A stretch of DNA of 64,000 bases from Rhodoluna limnophila (lineage in GTDB: Bacteria > Actinomycetota > Actinomycetes > Actinomycetales > Microbacteriaceae). The notes below the pieces were generated by a model, which ran no database searches, was not told the DNA's origin, and saw nothing but the letters and a program-made list of their open reading frames with translations. Within the stretch, counting starts at the first letter, position 1. Each line of letters starts with the position of its first letter. The stretch lies in contig CAMAXJ010000003.1 in assembly GCA_945862155.1 (NCBI GenBank), positions 1 through 64,000 on the forward strand, in the 5' to 3' direction. Of the stretch, positions 11,105 to 21,405 are shown piece after piece. The translations under genes and the position numbers were made by a program.

Positions 11105-11895
11105 TGGCTGAAGAGAAAAAGCCAGCAGCAAAGAAGCCAGCAGCAAAGAAGCCAGCAGCAAAGAAGCCAGCAGCTGCTAAGCCTGCCGCTGAGAAAAAGC
11201 CTGCTGCTAAGCCTGTTGCCAAGCCTGCCGCTGAGAAAAAGCCTGCTGCTAAGCCTGCTGCAAAAACTGCTGCCAAGCCTGCTGCAAAAACTGCTGCCAA
11301 GCCTGCTGCAAAAGCTGTCGCTGAGAAAAAGCCAGCCGCTAAAGCTACCGAGCTAGCAACTGAGAAGCCTGCGGCTGCGCCAAAGGTTGAGAAGGTTGTA
11401 AAGCTTGAGCGTCAGGCAAAGTCAAAGAAGAAAAAGGCTGAGCCGGCGGACAAGTCCCCAATCCTAAAGTTGCACCACCTTCGTCCTGCCCCTGGTTCCA
11501 AGAAGGACCGCATTCGTGTTGGTCGTGGTGAAGCTTCCAAGGGTAAGACTTCCGGTCGTGGAACCAAGGGAACTAAGGCCAGATACCAGGTTCGTCCAGG
11601 CTTCGAAGGTGGTGGTGTTCGTCTAGTAATGAGAACTCCAAAGCTTCGTGGTTTCAAGAACCCATTCAGGATTGAGTACCAGGTTGTAAACTTAGACAAG
11701 CTTGCTGAGCACTTCCCACAGGGCGGCGCTGTAACAATCGCTGATCTAGTGAACAAGGGACTAGTACGAAGCAACGAGCCTGTGAAGGTTCTGGGCTCAG
11801 GAGACATCTCAGTTAAGCTAGATATTAAAGTTGACAAGGTCTCCGAGCAGGCAAAATCAAAGATTTTGGCTGCTGGCGGTTCCGTTAGCAAATAG
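11104..11895 (+). CDS. rplO: 50S ribosomal protein L15 with ~115 aa Ala/Lys/Pro-rich N-terminal extension
   Basis: L15 core [36 protein letters not shown] after low-complexity region. Confidence 0.95.
   Translation: MAEEKKPAAKKPAAKKPAAKKPAAAKPAAEKKPAAKPVAKPAAEKKPAAKPAAKTAAKPAAKTAAKPAAKAVAEKKPAAKATELATEKPAAAPKVEKVVKLERQAKSKKKKAEPADKSPILKLHHLRPAPGSKKDRIRVGRGEASKGKTSGRGTKGTKARYQVRPGFEGGGVRLVMRTPKLRGFKNPFRIEYQVVNLDKLAEHFPQGGAVTIADLVNKGLVRSNEPVKVLGSGDISVKLDIKVDKVSEQAKSKILAAGGSVSK
11116..11175 (+). repeat. Four tandem 15-bp repeats (KKPAA) in rplO
   Basis: AAGAAGCCAGCAGCA iterated, slight divergence in first and last copy. Confidence 0.9.
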
Positions 11896-11916
11896 CACTT
11901 AGCCAGGAGGCCCAAG

Positions 11917-13230
11917 TTGATTAATGCCGTGATTCGTGCGTTCCGCACACCGGATCTACGACGCAAGCTATTTTTCACACTAGCTATCGTCGCTATCTTC
12001 CGCCTGGGCTCTTTCATCCCTGCTCCTTACGTTGACTATGGCAACGTGCAGCAGTGTTTGGCACAAACCAACAACACTTCTGGTTTGTACGAGCTTGTAA
12101 ACCTGTTCTCCGGTGGAGCGCTGCTTCAGCTTTCGATCTTTGCTCTTGGAATCATGCCTTACATCACGGCATCGATTATCACCCAGCTACTTCGCGTTGT
12201 TATCCCTCGCTTTGAGGCGCTGCACAAAGAAGGTCAGTCTGGTCAGGCAATTTTGACCCAGTACACCCGCTACCTAACAATCGCCCTTGGACTACTTCAG
12301 TCAACTACCTTGATTGCCGTTGCCCGTCAGGGAGCCCTGTTTGGAGCTGACTGTGTGCTTCCGATTTTGACTGACTCATCGCCTCTGGCAATCACCATGA
12401 TGGTTATCACCATGACAGCCGGAACCGGTTTGATCATGTGGATGGGTGAGCTAATCACCGAGCGCGGTGTTGGAAATGGAATGTCACTTCTGATTTTTGC
12501 TTCCATTGCATCTTCGTTCCCAGCTTCCTTGTTCGCAATCGCTGAGACTCGCTCAATCGAGACTCTGATTGTTGTAATCGTGGTTGGTGTTGGAATCGTT
12601 GGTTTGGTTGTTCTTGTTGAGCAGTCACAAAGACGTGTTCCAGTTCAGTACGCAAAGCGCATGGTTGGAAGAAGAACTTACGGTGGCCAGGCCACCTACA
12701 TTCCAATCAAGGTAAACATGGCTGGAGTTATCCCGGTTATCTTTGCTTCGAGCTTGCTATACCTTCCAGCACTTATTGCTCAGTTCAACCAGCCAGATGC
12801 TGAAGGACGAGTTGATCCTTGGGTGCAGTGGGTTTCTAACTACCTAACTCAGGGAGATCACCCGCTTTACATGGCACTGTACTTCTTGTTGATCATTGGT
12901 TTCACATACTTCTATGTTGCGATTACCTTCAACCCTGAAGAAGTATCGGACAACATGAAAAAGTACGGTGGCTTTATCCCTGGTATTCGTGCCGGACGAC
13001 CAACCACAGAGTTCTTGGAATTTGTGATTTCTCGTGTGACATTCCCAGGATCGATTTACCTAGGTTTGATCGCTTTGATTCCACTTATCGCCTTCTCACT
13101 GGTTGGGGCCAACCAGAACTTCCCATTCGGTGGAACTTCCATTTTGATCATCGTTGGTGTTGGACTTGAAACAGTCAAGCAGATCAGCGCTCAGATGCAG
13201 CAGCGAAACTACGACGGTCTACTGAAATGA
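11917..13230 (+). CDS. secY: Preprotein translocase subunit SecY (TTG start)
   Basis: RLGSFIPAPYVD; multiple TM segments. Confidence 0.98.
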   Translation: MINAVIRAFRTPDLRRKLFFTLAIVAIFRLGSFIPAPYVDYGNVQQCLAQTNNTSGLYELVNLFSGGALLQLSIFALGIMPYITASIITQLLRVVIPRFEALHKEGQSGQAILTQYTRYLTIALGLLQSTTLIAVARQGALFGADCVLPILTDSSPLAITMMVITMTAGTGLIMWMGELITERGVGNGMSLLIFASIASSFPASLFAIAETRSIETLIVVIVVGVGIVGLVVLVEQSQRRVPVQYAKRMVGRRTYGGQATYIPIKVNMAGVIPVIFASSLLYLPALIAQFNQPDAEGRVDPWVQWVSNYLTQGDHPLYMALYFLLIIGFTYFYVAITFNPEEVSDNMKKYGGFIPGIRAGRPTTEFLEFVISRVTFPGSIYLGLIALIPLIAFSLVGANQNFPFGGTSILIIVGVGLETVKQISAQMQQRNYDGLLK

Positions 13231-13805
13231 TGAAGCTTCTCTTGATTGGTCCCCCTGGGGCCGGCAAGGGAACTCAGGCTTCAAAACTTTCAGAAGTCTT
13301 TGGTATCCCAGCAATCTCAACCGGGGATATCTTTCGCGCGAACGTCAAAAACGAAACCCCACTAGGTCTTGAGGCCAAGTCATACATGGACCGTGGCGCT
13401 TACGTGCCAGATGATCTAACCAACAAACTGGTTCGCGATCGACTTCAAAACCCTGACTGCGTAAATGGATTTCTGCTCGATGGCTACCCGAGAACCGCAG
13501 ATCAAGTAAACGAACTTGCAGATATCTTGAGGGAAACTGATTCTGCTCTCGATGCAGTGATTCAGCTAACCGCTGACACCGATGAGGTTGTTAGGCGTTT
13601 GGCTAAGCGCGCAATTGATCAGGGTAGATCTGACGACACCGAAGATGTCATCAGAAACCGAATGGCCATTTATGAAGATCAGACCGCGCCGCTAATTAGC
13701 TTGTATGCAGCCCGCGGTTTATTGATTATGGTTGATGGCCTTGGCGAAATTGATGAGGTGACTTCTAGAATCGTAGAAGCCCTCAACGCCAAGAACCAGA
13801 GCTAA
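13227..13805 (+). CDS. adk: Adenylate kinase
   Basis: LLIGPPGAGKGTQA; DGYPRT. Confidence 0.98.
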   Translation: MMKLLLIGPPGAGKGTQASKLSEVFGIPAISTGDIFRANVKNETPLGLEAKSYMDRGAYVPDDLTNKLVRDRLQNPDCVNGFLLDGYPRTADQVNELADILRETDSALDAVIQLTADTDEVVRRLAKRAIDQGRSDDTEDVIRNRMAIYEDQTAPLISLYAARGLLIMVDGLGEIDEVTSRIVEALNAKNQS

Positions 13806-13809
13806 AAAA

Positions 13810-14655
13810 ATGTCCCGCTCTGATTTTGAACTAAAAACCTCTGAGCAATTTATTGCCATGCGCAAAGCCGGCTTGATCACAGCCAAAGCATTAGAGGCAG
13901 TTCGCAAGGCTTGCGTTGCAGGAGTTTCCACTTTAGAACTTGATCGAATTGCCAACGAAACAATTGAATCGTTCGGTGGTCACTCAAACTTCCAACTTGT
14001 TGCAGGCTATAACCACACCATCTGCGCATCAATCAATCACGAGGTGGTACACGGCATCCCAGCCGAGGCAAGAATTCTTGAAGCAGGAGATATTCTCTCG
14101 GTTGACTGCGGTGCTGAGATTGATGGCTGGAATGGCGATAGCGCTATCACGATTATTGTTCCCAATGCCGATGGGTCTGTTCCTGAAACTGACAAGGTAA
14201 AGGCAAGAATTGAACTATCTCGAGTTACCGAAGGTTCGCTTTGGGCTGGCATTGCTGCACTTGATAAAGCCGAGCGCCTGAATGAAGTCGGTGCCGCAAT
14301 CGAGGATTACATCGATGCACAGGGCAAATACGGAATCTTGGAAGACTACGTAGGTCACGGTATTGGTCGAAACATGCACGAAGAGCCACCGGTTTATCAT
14401 TTCCGAACCAAGGACCTAGGTCCAAAGGTCACCCCGGGACTGGCGGTTGCAATCGAGCCCATGGTCACAGCTGGATCTAACAAAACTAAGGTTTTGGCCG
14501 ATGGCTGGACTGTTGTGAGCAAGGATTCATCAGACGCTTCACATTGGGAGCACAGTGTCGCAGTTCACGATACGGGCATCTGGGTTTTGACTGAGATTGA
14601 TGGCGGCCTTGAGAAGCTAAAGCAGTTTGGAATTTCCCCAGTCGCACTCGACTAG
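13810..14655 (+). CDS. map: Type I methionyl aminopeptidase
   Basis: MRKAGLITAKALE; GHGIGRNMHEEP; EPMV. Confidence 0.96.
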   Translation: MSRSDFELKTSEQFIAMRKAGLITAKALEAVRKACVAGVSTLELDRIANETIESFGGHSNFQLVAGYNHTICASINHEVVHGIPAEARILEAGDILSVDCGAEIDGWNGDSAITIIVPNADGSVPETDKVKARIELSRVTEGSLWAGIAALDKAERLNEVGAAIEDYIDAQGKYGILEDYVGHGIGRNMHEEPPVYHFRTKDLGPKVTPGLAVAIEPMVTAGSNKTKVLADGWTVVSKDSSDASHWEHSVAVHDTGIWVLTEIDGGLEKLKQFGISPVALD

Positions 14656-14773
14656 ACCTTCAGCATTGGGGCTCTAAATGTGCCCCTGGAATCGCATAAC
14701 AAGCCCAGAACAGCTCTTTTGGTAGCACAGCTGCCTAACTCAGACCGCCCGTTTTGTTAGGGACCAAAGGACC

Positions 14774-14802
14774 TATACTCTTACCCAAGGCCGACCGGCC
14801 TT
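14774..14802 (+). promoter_or_regulatory. Putative promoter -10 (TATACT) and hairpin upstream of ABC/sulfatase cassette
   Basis: TATACT 14774-14779; AAGGCC-gacc-GGCCTT 14787-14802; no convincing -35 box. Confidence 0.35.
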
Positions 14803-14820
14803 TCTAGATGAGGAGAACTA

Positions 14821-15825
14821 ATGAACAAGAGAAACATAAGAGCCGCCGTTGCCTCTGTGTTTGTCGGTGCGCTACTTGTTGGAGCCATTGCTGGACCAGC
14901 ACACGCGAAAGCCACCGACATCAAAGTGGGAATAATTGCCATTAACTCAATGGGTGCGGTGCAGTATGCACAGGACAGTGGCATCTTTAAAAAGAATTCA
15001 CTTAATGTAAGTGAGTTTGTGACCTTCCCAGCTCCACCTCCAGGACTAGCTGCACTAAACAGCGGTGCTGTTCAGTTCATGTATTCACCGAGCATTCCAG
15101 TTATTAACTCCGTTGCCAACGGTGGAATGAAGCTGAAGATTGTTGCTGCGGCCGACGGTTACTTGAAGGCAGACGTTAAGGAAGCGTTGAAAGACGAAGC
15201 TTTTGCTGCGCGACTAGATGACACCGGTGTCTGTATCGCAAAGAGCGGAGCAGTAAAGACTTGGAAGGATCTTGCAGGCAAGACAGTTTCTGTCCCAGCT
15301 CGAGGTGCTCAGGGTGAAGTTACAATCGCAGCTGCGGTAAAGAAAGCTGGAGGAGACCCTTCGACTATCAACTGGGTAGTATTAGGTTTCCCTGAAGTTC
15401 AGACAGCGGTAACCCGCGGAACAATAGCTGCAGGCTTCGTTGTTGAACCATTCACCACAGCTTGTGCTACAGCAGAGGCTGCTTTGAAGGGTCCTGGAAC
15501 TCAGTTCTTCACCGAGGGTGGAGCAGTTGGCGTTTGGGTAACCACTGAGAAGTTTGCAAAGGCTAACCCTGCTGCAGTGAAGGCCTTCCAGACCTCTATC
15601 TACGCTGCTAACAAAGCAGGAATGGAAACCAAAACCCTGAACGCAGTTGTTCGTTCGTCGATGAAGCTAACCAAGCAAACCTTTGCAGTTGCAAAGTCAG
15701 CGAACCCTACGTTCTACCCTTCGAATGTGCTAACTGCTGAGATTCAGAGCGTTGCAGACAAGATGCAGACACTTGGCTTCTTGACGAAGAAGTTCAAAGT
15801 AACTGGGTTGATCCTCTCTAGGTAA
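14821..15825 (+). CDS. ABC transporter substrate-binding protein, NMT1/SsuA/TauA-like
   Basis: N-terminal signal sequence; GIIAINSMGAVQYAQDSGIFKKNSLNV; GFVVEPFTT. Confidence 0.8.
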   Translation: MNKRNIRAAVASVFVGALLVGAIAGPAHAKATDIKVGIIAINSMGAVQYAQDSGIFKKNSLNVSEFVTFPAPPPGLAALNSGAVQFMYSPSIPVINSVANGGMKLKIVAAADGYLKADVKEALKDEAFAARLDDTGVCIAKSGAVKTWKDLAGKTVSVPARGAQGEVTIAAAVKKAGGDPSTINWVVLGFPEVQTAVTRGTIAAGFVVEPFTTACATAEAALKGPGTQFFTEGGAVGVWVTTEKFAKANPAAVKAFQTSIYAANKAGMETKTLNAVVRSSMKLTKQTFAVAKSANPTFYPSNVLTAEIQSVADKMQTLGFLTKKFKVTGLILSR

Positions 15826-15838
15826 TCGATCACGATGA

Positions 15839-16606
15839 GTGAAGGGAGCCAACATTAGCGTTATCCGAAGATTCCTACCTGGTGTGGTTTCCATGCTTGG
15901 TTTTATGCTGCTATGGCAGCTAGGAACTAGCTTCGGACCGCTTTCTGGCGGCTCCCTTCCCTCAGCGATCAATGCAATATCTGCCTTAGGGGCGTTGTTT
16001 GTTCTTCCCGAAATCTGGTTAGCGATTGGCCAAACGCTGTTCATCGCACTTACCGGACTTTTAATTTCCGTTGTGCTCGGTATTCCAGCTGGAGTACTGG
16101 TGGGACTTAGTCCTTTTGCTTACAGGTCCCTCAAGCCTGTTTTAGATTTTTTCAAGGTCATCCCCCCGATCGTTATCATCCCAATCGTTATCTTGGTTTT
16201 TGGGCCAACTACCGAAATGGGAATCTTTCTAGTTGTCTTTGCAAACTTTTTCATGCTGGTGTTTCAATCCGCCTATGGAGTGCGAGATCTAGACACTGTG
16301 CTGCTGGACACCCTTCGGTGCTACGGGATGACCAAATGGGATGAAATTTGGCATGCGCGAATTCCCGGAGCCCTGCCATTTATTGCCGTTGGAGTTCGAA
16401 TCGCAGTAGCGGCTTCAATGATTGTTGCTGTGGTTGCAGGACTGATCGGTGGGGCACCAAGCCTTGGGCAGCAGATGCTGCTTTATCAATCATCTGGGCA
16501 ACCGAATCAGACCTTCGCCATTGTGATTATCTTTGGAGTCCTAGGACTAGGTCTTGCAAGGATATATTCTCGACTACAGCGCAAAATAGTTTTTTGGACT
16601 GACTGA
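15839..16606 (+). CDS. ABC transporter permease, SsuC/TauC-like (first)
   Basis: BPD permease motif-like segment YGMTKWDEIWHARIPGALPFIAVGVRIAVA; GTG start. Confidence 0.8.
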   Translation: MKGANISVIRRFLPGVVSMLGFMLLWQLGTSFGPLSGGSLPSAINAISALGALFVLPEIWLAIGQTLFIALTGLLISVVLGIPAGVLVGLSPFAYRSLKPVLDFFKVIPPIVIIPIVILVFGPTTEMGIFLVVFANFFMLVFQSAYGVRDLDTVLLDTLRCYGMTKWDEIWHARIPGALPFIAVGVRIAVAASMIVAVVAGLIGGAPSLGQQMLLYQSSGQPNQTFAIVIIFGVLGLGLARIYSRLQRKIVFWTD

Positions 16607-17376
16607 TGATCAAAAAAGTATCAATCAATGCCATCCAGTCCCTTTGGCTACCTATCTCATTAGTTGCAGCCTGGTGGTTGTTTAGCACCAATTCCGAAGA
16701 CCCGTTCTTTCCACCGCTGAGTGTGATTTGGGATCAGTTTGTTCTTCTGTGGGTTTTTGATAACGTACCCATCCATGTTGTACCGAGTTTGATAAACCTT
16801 TTCTCTGGCTTTTCCATCGGTGTGCTTATTGGACTTGTTGGCGGTGTCATAATCGGGACCAACCAAGGGCTCGCGCGCTATATCGAGCCTTCAGTGGACT
16901 TTATTCGGTCGATTCCTCCAGTAGCAACCGTACCTATTTTCATCATGATTTTCGGACTCAATTATGAAATGCGCGTGGCTGCCATTGCCTTTTCGGCTAT
17001 TTTTCCAACCATGCTCGCGGTGATTCAGGGCATGCATTCCAACAACCCAACCCTGCTTGATACTGCCAAAGTTTTTAGGTTGACTCCATTTCAGACCCTT
17101 GTGCGGGTAAGGATTCCCGCAGCAGGGCCAATCATCTTCTCAGGAATACAGGTTTCCCTGCAGGTAGCCTTCGTGGTCACAATCGCATCAGAGCTACTGG
17201 GCTCAGGATTCGGCATTGGTGCCTTTACTCTTATCGCTACAGATACATTCATGATCACCGATGCTTGGACAGGGGTTATTCTCATGGGAATTCTGGGCTA
17301 TTTGGTGAACTTGGTTTTCAATCTCGTGGAGCGCCGTGCTCTTCGATGGTATTTGGCTTCAAAGAAACTTAGTTAG
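16606..17376 (+). CDS. ABC transporter permease, SsuC/TauC-like (second)
   Basis: FRLTPFQTLVRVRIPAAGPIIFSGIQVSL. Confidence 0.8.
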   Translation: MIKKVSINAIQSLWLPISLVAAWWLFSTNSEDPFFPPLSVIWDQFVLLWVFDNVPIHVVPSLINLFSGFSIGVLIGLVGGVIIGTNQGLARYIEPSVDFIRSIPPVATVPIFIMIFGLNYEMRVAAIAFSAIFPTMLAVIQGMHSNNPTLLDTAKVFRLTPFQTLVRVRIPAAGPIIFSGIQVSLQVAFVVTIASELLGSGFGIGAFTLIATDTFMITDAWTGVILMGILGYLVNLVFNLVERRALRWYLASKKLS

Positions 17377-17386
17377 GGAGTCACAA

Positions 17387-18166
17387 GTGTCAACAGGAAA
17401 AGTAATTGTCTCAGCGGAATCGGTAGTAATGGACTACCAGACCCCTACGGGAATCAAGCACGTTCTAAACGACATTAGCTTCTCTCTATTAGAAGGTGAA
17501 TTCGCTTCTATCGTTGGTCCTTCTGGAGTGGGAAAAACTACCTTATTGCGGTTGCTTACCGGATTGATGCAACCGACTTCAGGAACGATTCGCATTAATG
17601 GGGAAGTAGTTACTTCTCCGCCTCCTGGCTTGGCTGTTGTGCTTCAGGATTACACCAGGTCATTGATGCCTTGGCTTACCGTGGAGAAGAATATCTCCTT
17701 GCCACTTAAGCGACTCGGACTTTCCAAGACTGAAATTGCAGAAACTATTGAGCTAGTTCTGACTGAAGTTGGACTTAGAGGAAACCAGAAGAACTACCCT
17801 TGGCAGCTATCTGGCGGAATGCAGCAGCGAGTAGCAATTGCTCGAGCAATTGCAGTTCGGCCGCAGCTACTGATTATGGATGAGCCCTTTGCTTCAGTTG
17901 ATGCACAAACCCGCTTTGACCTAGAGGATTTGGTTTTGAAGGTTCGAGATGATTTCAAAATCACCACAGCAATGGTCACCCACGATATTGATGAAGCCGT
18001 TTATCTCAGCGACAAAGTGGTCGTGTTATACGGTTCGCCAGCAGACGTGAAGGAAATCGTCAAAGTAGACCTTCCTTATCCTCGCAATCAGGTCGCGAGT
18101 AGAGGAAGGGAGGAGTTCGCTGAACTTCGGACCAAGATTTACGCTCAGGTAAGAGGCCTTCAATAG
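17387..18166 (+). CDS. ABC transporter ATP-binding protein, SsuB/TauB-like
   Basis: Walker A GPSGVGKTT, signature LSGGMQQR, Walker B LLIMDEPF; GTG start 17387 in ORF 17336. Confidence 0.85.
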   Translation: MSTGKVIVSAESVVMDYQTPTGIKHVLNDISFSLLEGEFASIVGPSGVGKTTLLRLLTGLMQPTSGTIRINGEVVTSPPPGLAVVLQDYTRSLMPWLTVEKNISLPLKRLGLSKTEIAETIELVLTEVGLRGNQKNYPWQLSGGMQQRVAIARAIAVRPQLLIMDEPFASVDAQTRFDLEDLVLKVRDDFKITTAMVTHDIDEAVYLSDKVVVLYGSPADVKEIVKVDLPYPRNQVASRGREEFAELRTKIYAQVRGLQ

Positions 18167-18167
18167 G

Positions 18168-19832
18168 ATGAGCGCGGAAATCAAGGTCTTCAAAAACGCT
18201 TCACTAAAACCTTTCGACCAGCACTCCGATGCGTTTGCCGTTAACGGACAAGACTTAGTTGCCGTTGGCAGCTGGTCGGAACTACAAAATCTTGTCACAA
18301 GCCAATCGCAAGTTATTGACTGCGAGGGCGCAACAGTTATTCCCGGTATTGAGGATTCACACCTGCACGGGTACATGCTTGGAAGGCAGCTTTCGGGTGC
18401 AAACATATCCCCTGAACACTGTGCTGACTTGGCTGCCATTCATCGAAAACTCAAAGAACATGCAAGTTTGAACCCGGGCTGGGTAAGAGGTTTTGGCTGG
18501 GTTAGTGGACTGATCGAAGGAACAGGTCCAAAAGCAACCTTGACCTATACCGAACTTGAAGGCGCTCAAATCAATGAACCAATAATCTTGACCGACTTTA
18601 GTGGCCATCAAGCCTGGTGCAACAAAAAAGCCCTTGATGCTGCTGGCATCACCGCCAACACCGAAGATCCTGCCGGGGGTCAAATTGTTCGAAACAGTCT
18701 CGGAGAACCAACTGGATTACTGCTCGAGTCAGCAGTAAAACTAGTCACTCAAGTTATGCCTCGGCCCTCTCGTAGCGAGCTGACAAATGCTGTGATTCGG
18801 GCAAGGGATATCCTGTTGGCAAATGGCATTACCTCTTATACAGACCCAGGCCTTGGTCCAGGGGCAGCATCGCTTGATGATGGAACCGCATCACTAGAGG
18901 TAATTGATGTCTATAAGCAATTAGCCAAAGATTCGGAATTGAACTTGAGGATTGAGGTCATGTTGCTTTTTGGCGGGCTTGGCGGAACCTCGTTAGCAGA
19001 TGTCACAACAGGCCTCAAGGAGTTTGGTCCACCAGAGATGCGGTCAAAGGGTTATCAAGTCACTGTTTCTCAGCTCAAGGTTTTTGCAGACGGTATACCC
19101 AGGAGCAGGACTTCTTGGATGAGTGAACCCTACGATACTCACACCCATGGATCTCTTACCCTGGCAGGCAGTAACGAGAAGGAGCAGGTTGAAACTCTGA
19201 ACTCTATTTACGCTCACGCCACAACCCAAGGTTGGCAGGTAGGCATCCACGCAACGGGGGATGAGACCATCTCTGCCATAGCCGATGCAGCTGAGCAAAA
19301 CCCTGCAGCAAGCAAGCTTAGAAACTACGTGATTCATGCAGATCTAGTGAAGTCTGAGGATATGATTCGACTTGGAAATTCTGGGGTTTGTGTCAACGTT
19401 CAACCAGGTATCCGTCGCATGGTTGGCCGGGCTGTCGAGCCAATAATTGGCCGAGAAAGAACTATGCGAAGGCTTCGACTAAGAGAAATGAAAGAAGCCG
19501 GGATAAATCTGGCCCTTTCCAGCGATGCTCCGGTAACTCCAGCTGATTGGAGAGTGATTTTCGCATCCGCGGTAGATAGAGGATTCATCACCGAGCCTGA
19601 TTTTGATGATGGCCAGGGCTTGAGTGCGCTGGAAGCGATGCATGCGCTGACCACCACCGCTGCTTATCAAAGCCACTCTGAACAGTGGAGGGGATCAATG
19701 ACACCTGGGAAGGTAGCCGATTTTGTAGTTTTAGACCGGTTGGTGGACTGGGACGGCGACCCCTGGCAGGTTACTAAAGCAAAGCCACGCGCTGTGTTTG
19801 TTGGTGGCAAGCTAGTGCACGGAGGTATTTGA
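18168..19832 (+). CDS. Amidohydrolase family protein (YtcJ-like)
   Basis: VIPGIEDSHLHGYMLG; GWQVGIHATGDETISAIADA; LSSDAPVTPADW. Confidence 0.85.
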   Translation: MSAEIKVFKNASLKPFDQHSDAFAVNGQDLVAVGSWSELQNLVTSQSQVIDCEGATVIPGIEDSHLHGYMLGRQLSGANISPEHCADLAAIHRKLKEHASLNPGWVRGFGWVSGLIEGTGPKATLTYTELEGAQINEPIILTDFSGHQAWCNKKALDAAGITANTEDPAGGQIVRNSLGEPTGLLLESAVKLVTQVMPRPSRSELTNAVIRARDILLANGITSYTDPGLGPGAASLDDGTASLEVIDVYKQLAKDSELNLRIEVMLLFGGLGGTSLADVTTGLKEFGPPEMRSKGYQVTVSQLKVFADGIPRSRTSWMSEPYDTHTHGSLTLAGSNEKEQVETLNSIYAHATTQGWQVGIHATGDETISAIADAAEQNPAASKLRNYVIHADLVKSEDMIRLGNSGVCVNVQPGIRRMVGRAVEPIIGRERTMRRLRLREMKEAGINLALSSDAPVTPADWRVIFASAVDRGFITEPDFDDGQGLSALEAMHALTTTAAYQSHSEQWRGSMTPGKVADFVVLDRLVDWDGDPWQVTKAKPRAVFVGGKLVHGGI

Positions 19833-19836
19833 GATC

Positions 19837-21405
19837 ATGGCTGAGAAAAGACCTAACATCATTGTCATCATCGCTGATCAATTCAGGCATGACATGTTCT
19901 CCTACGCTGATGGGCCATTTAAGGTAAATACCCCTAACATCGACAAGCTAGCCAAAAAAGGCGTGATGTTTACAAACGCCTACTCCGCTAATCCAACCTG
20001 TATGCCAAACCGAGCATCAATTGCTACCGGACGCTGGCCATCTGTTCACGGAACTAGAACCAACGGCGTCACCTTTGATCAGAATGCCGAAACTTTCATG
20101 CGTACTCTGCGTCGAAGTGGCTACAAAAACTACGCCATCGGAAAGCTTCACCACCAAAGCATGGGTTGGGCTTGGGAAGATTACCAAATCGATGAAATGC
20201 GATTGAGAAATCCCGAGGTTCTTGAAAAGATTCGGGATTCGATTACCCGCGGTGAAGGAGATTGGCAATCCTGGGAGGATGCCGCCAGGCATCGCAAAGA
20301 ATACTTATCAATGCCGAAGGACTATTACGGCTACGACCACGTTGACTTGGTTGTCGGTCATGGCGATAATCCGTCGGGACATTTTCACCATTGGGCCAGG
20401 TCCAAAGGCGTCAGCATAGATGATCTTGCCGGTTGGAAAAATTCCACTGAGCGTAGTGAAACGGTGGAAGATGTTTACATCAGCGAAGTACCAGCAGAGC
20501 TTCACCCGAATGCATTCATCGTAGAAAAGTTCCGCGAACGACTTACTGAACTAAAGAACGAAACTGATCCATTTTTGTTCTTCATTTCATTTCCTGACCC
20601 TCACCATCCTTTTGCTCCGCCAAAGAGCTGGTTCGACAAATGGCGGCAGAGCGATGTGGAAATTCCTGCCAATTTCTTCAGTCACGCTTCAAACTCCCCA
20701 GCTCACATTGAGGCTATGTATGGCGCATCAGGTAAGCAGAACATTGATTCGACCATGACCTGGGCCCCCACCCAGAATCAGATGGAAGATGTGTTGAAGG
20801 CTCAATTTGCTCAAATCGAGTTCATGGACAATGCGCTCGGGGAGATACTCTCCTCCCTTGAGGCTTCAGGAAAAGGTGATGACACCTACGTGATTTTCTC
20901 GGGTGATCATGGCGATCTAATGGGCGAGCACGGTCTAATGCTCAAGCACTTTGTTCACTTTGATGCCGTCACGCGTGTGCCTCTGATTATCACGGGCCCC
21001 GGCATCGAACCTCAGAAGGACACCAGATTGGTTTCCAGCGTGGACATCGCTCCGACTGTTATTGAGTTGGCTTCGGCGGAAAAGTATCGAGGCATCCAGG
21101 GACGAGATTTGCTTTCAGATCACACCAGCTGGCGAACTGCCCTAGTGATTGAAGAAGATCAGCCTTTTGGAATTGAGGGACTTCCTGGACCGGTAAAGAT
21201 TCGAACACTGGTGACGGAAGATTACCGGTTTACCGTTTACGGAGGCACTGATCAGGCTGAGCTTTACGATCGAAGTAAAGATCAAGGTGACCTTGCAAAC
21301 ATTTATGCAGATGCCACAACCGAGCGCAGCGAAGCCTACGAAAGACTTACTCACGAACTGATCAATCTGACCGAAGAGGGTATTGCCCCAATAGCGGGTG
21401 CTTGA
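19837..21405 (+). CDS. Type I sulfatase (formylglycine-type, cytoplasmic-looking)
   Basis: RPNIIVIIADQFRHDM; CxPxR motif CMPNRASIATGR; no signal peptide. Confidence 0.88.
   Translation: MAEKRPNIIVIIADQFRHDMFSYADGPFKVNTPNIDKLAKKGVMFTNAYSANPTCMPNRASIATGRWPSVHGTRTNGVTFDQNAETFMRTLRRSGYKNYAIGKLHHQSMGWAWEDYQIDEMRLRNPEVLEKIRDSITRGEGDWQSWEDAARHRKEYLSMPKDYYGYDHVDLVVGHGDNPSGHFHHWARSKGVSIDDLAGWKNSTERSETVEDVYISEVPAELHPNAFIVEKFRERLTELKNETDPFLFFISFPDPHHPFAPPKSWFDKWRQSDVEIPANFFSHASNSPAHIEAMYGASGKQNIDSTMTWAPTQNQMEDVLKAQFAQIEFMDNALGEILSSLEASGKGDDTYVIFSGDHGDLMGEHGLMLKHFVHFDAVTRVPLIITGPGIEPQKDTRLVSSVDIAPTVIELASAEKYRGIQGRDLLSDHTSWRTALVIEEDQPFGIEGLPGPVKIRTLVTEDYRFTVYGGTDQAELYDRSKDQGDLANIYADATTERSEAYERLTHELINLTEEGIAPIAGA

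Noticed and set aside
11412-12017. 201 aa antisense ORF over rplO/secY
   Set aside because: Overlaps two essential genes on the opposite strand; no recognisable domain.
14668-14686. GGGGC-tctaaatgt-GCCCC as terminator after map
   Set aside because: Only 5 bp and no T-tract; too weak to call.
16348-16602. 84 aa + strand ORF inside the first ABC permease
   Set aside because: Alternate frame of a clear permease gene; no independent support.
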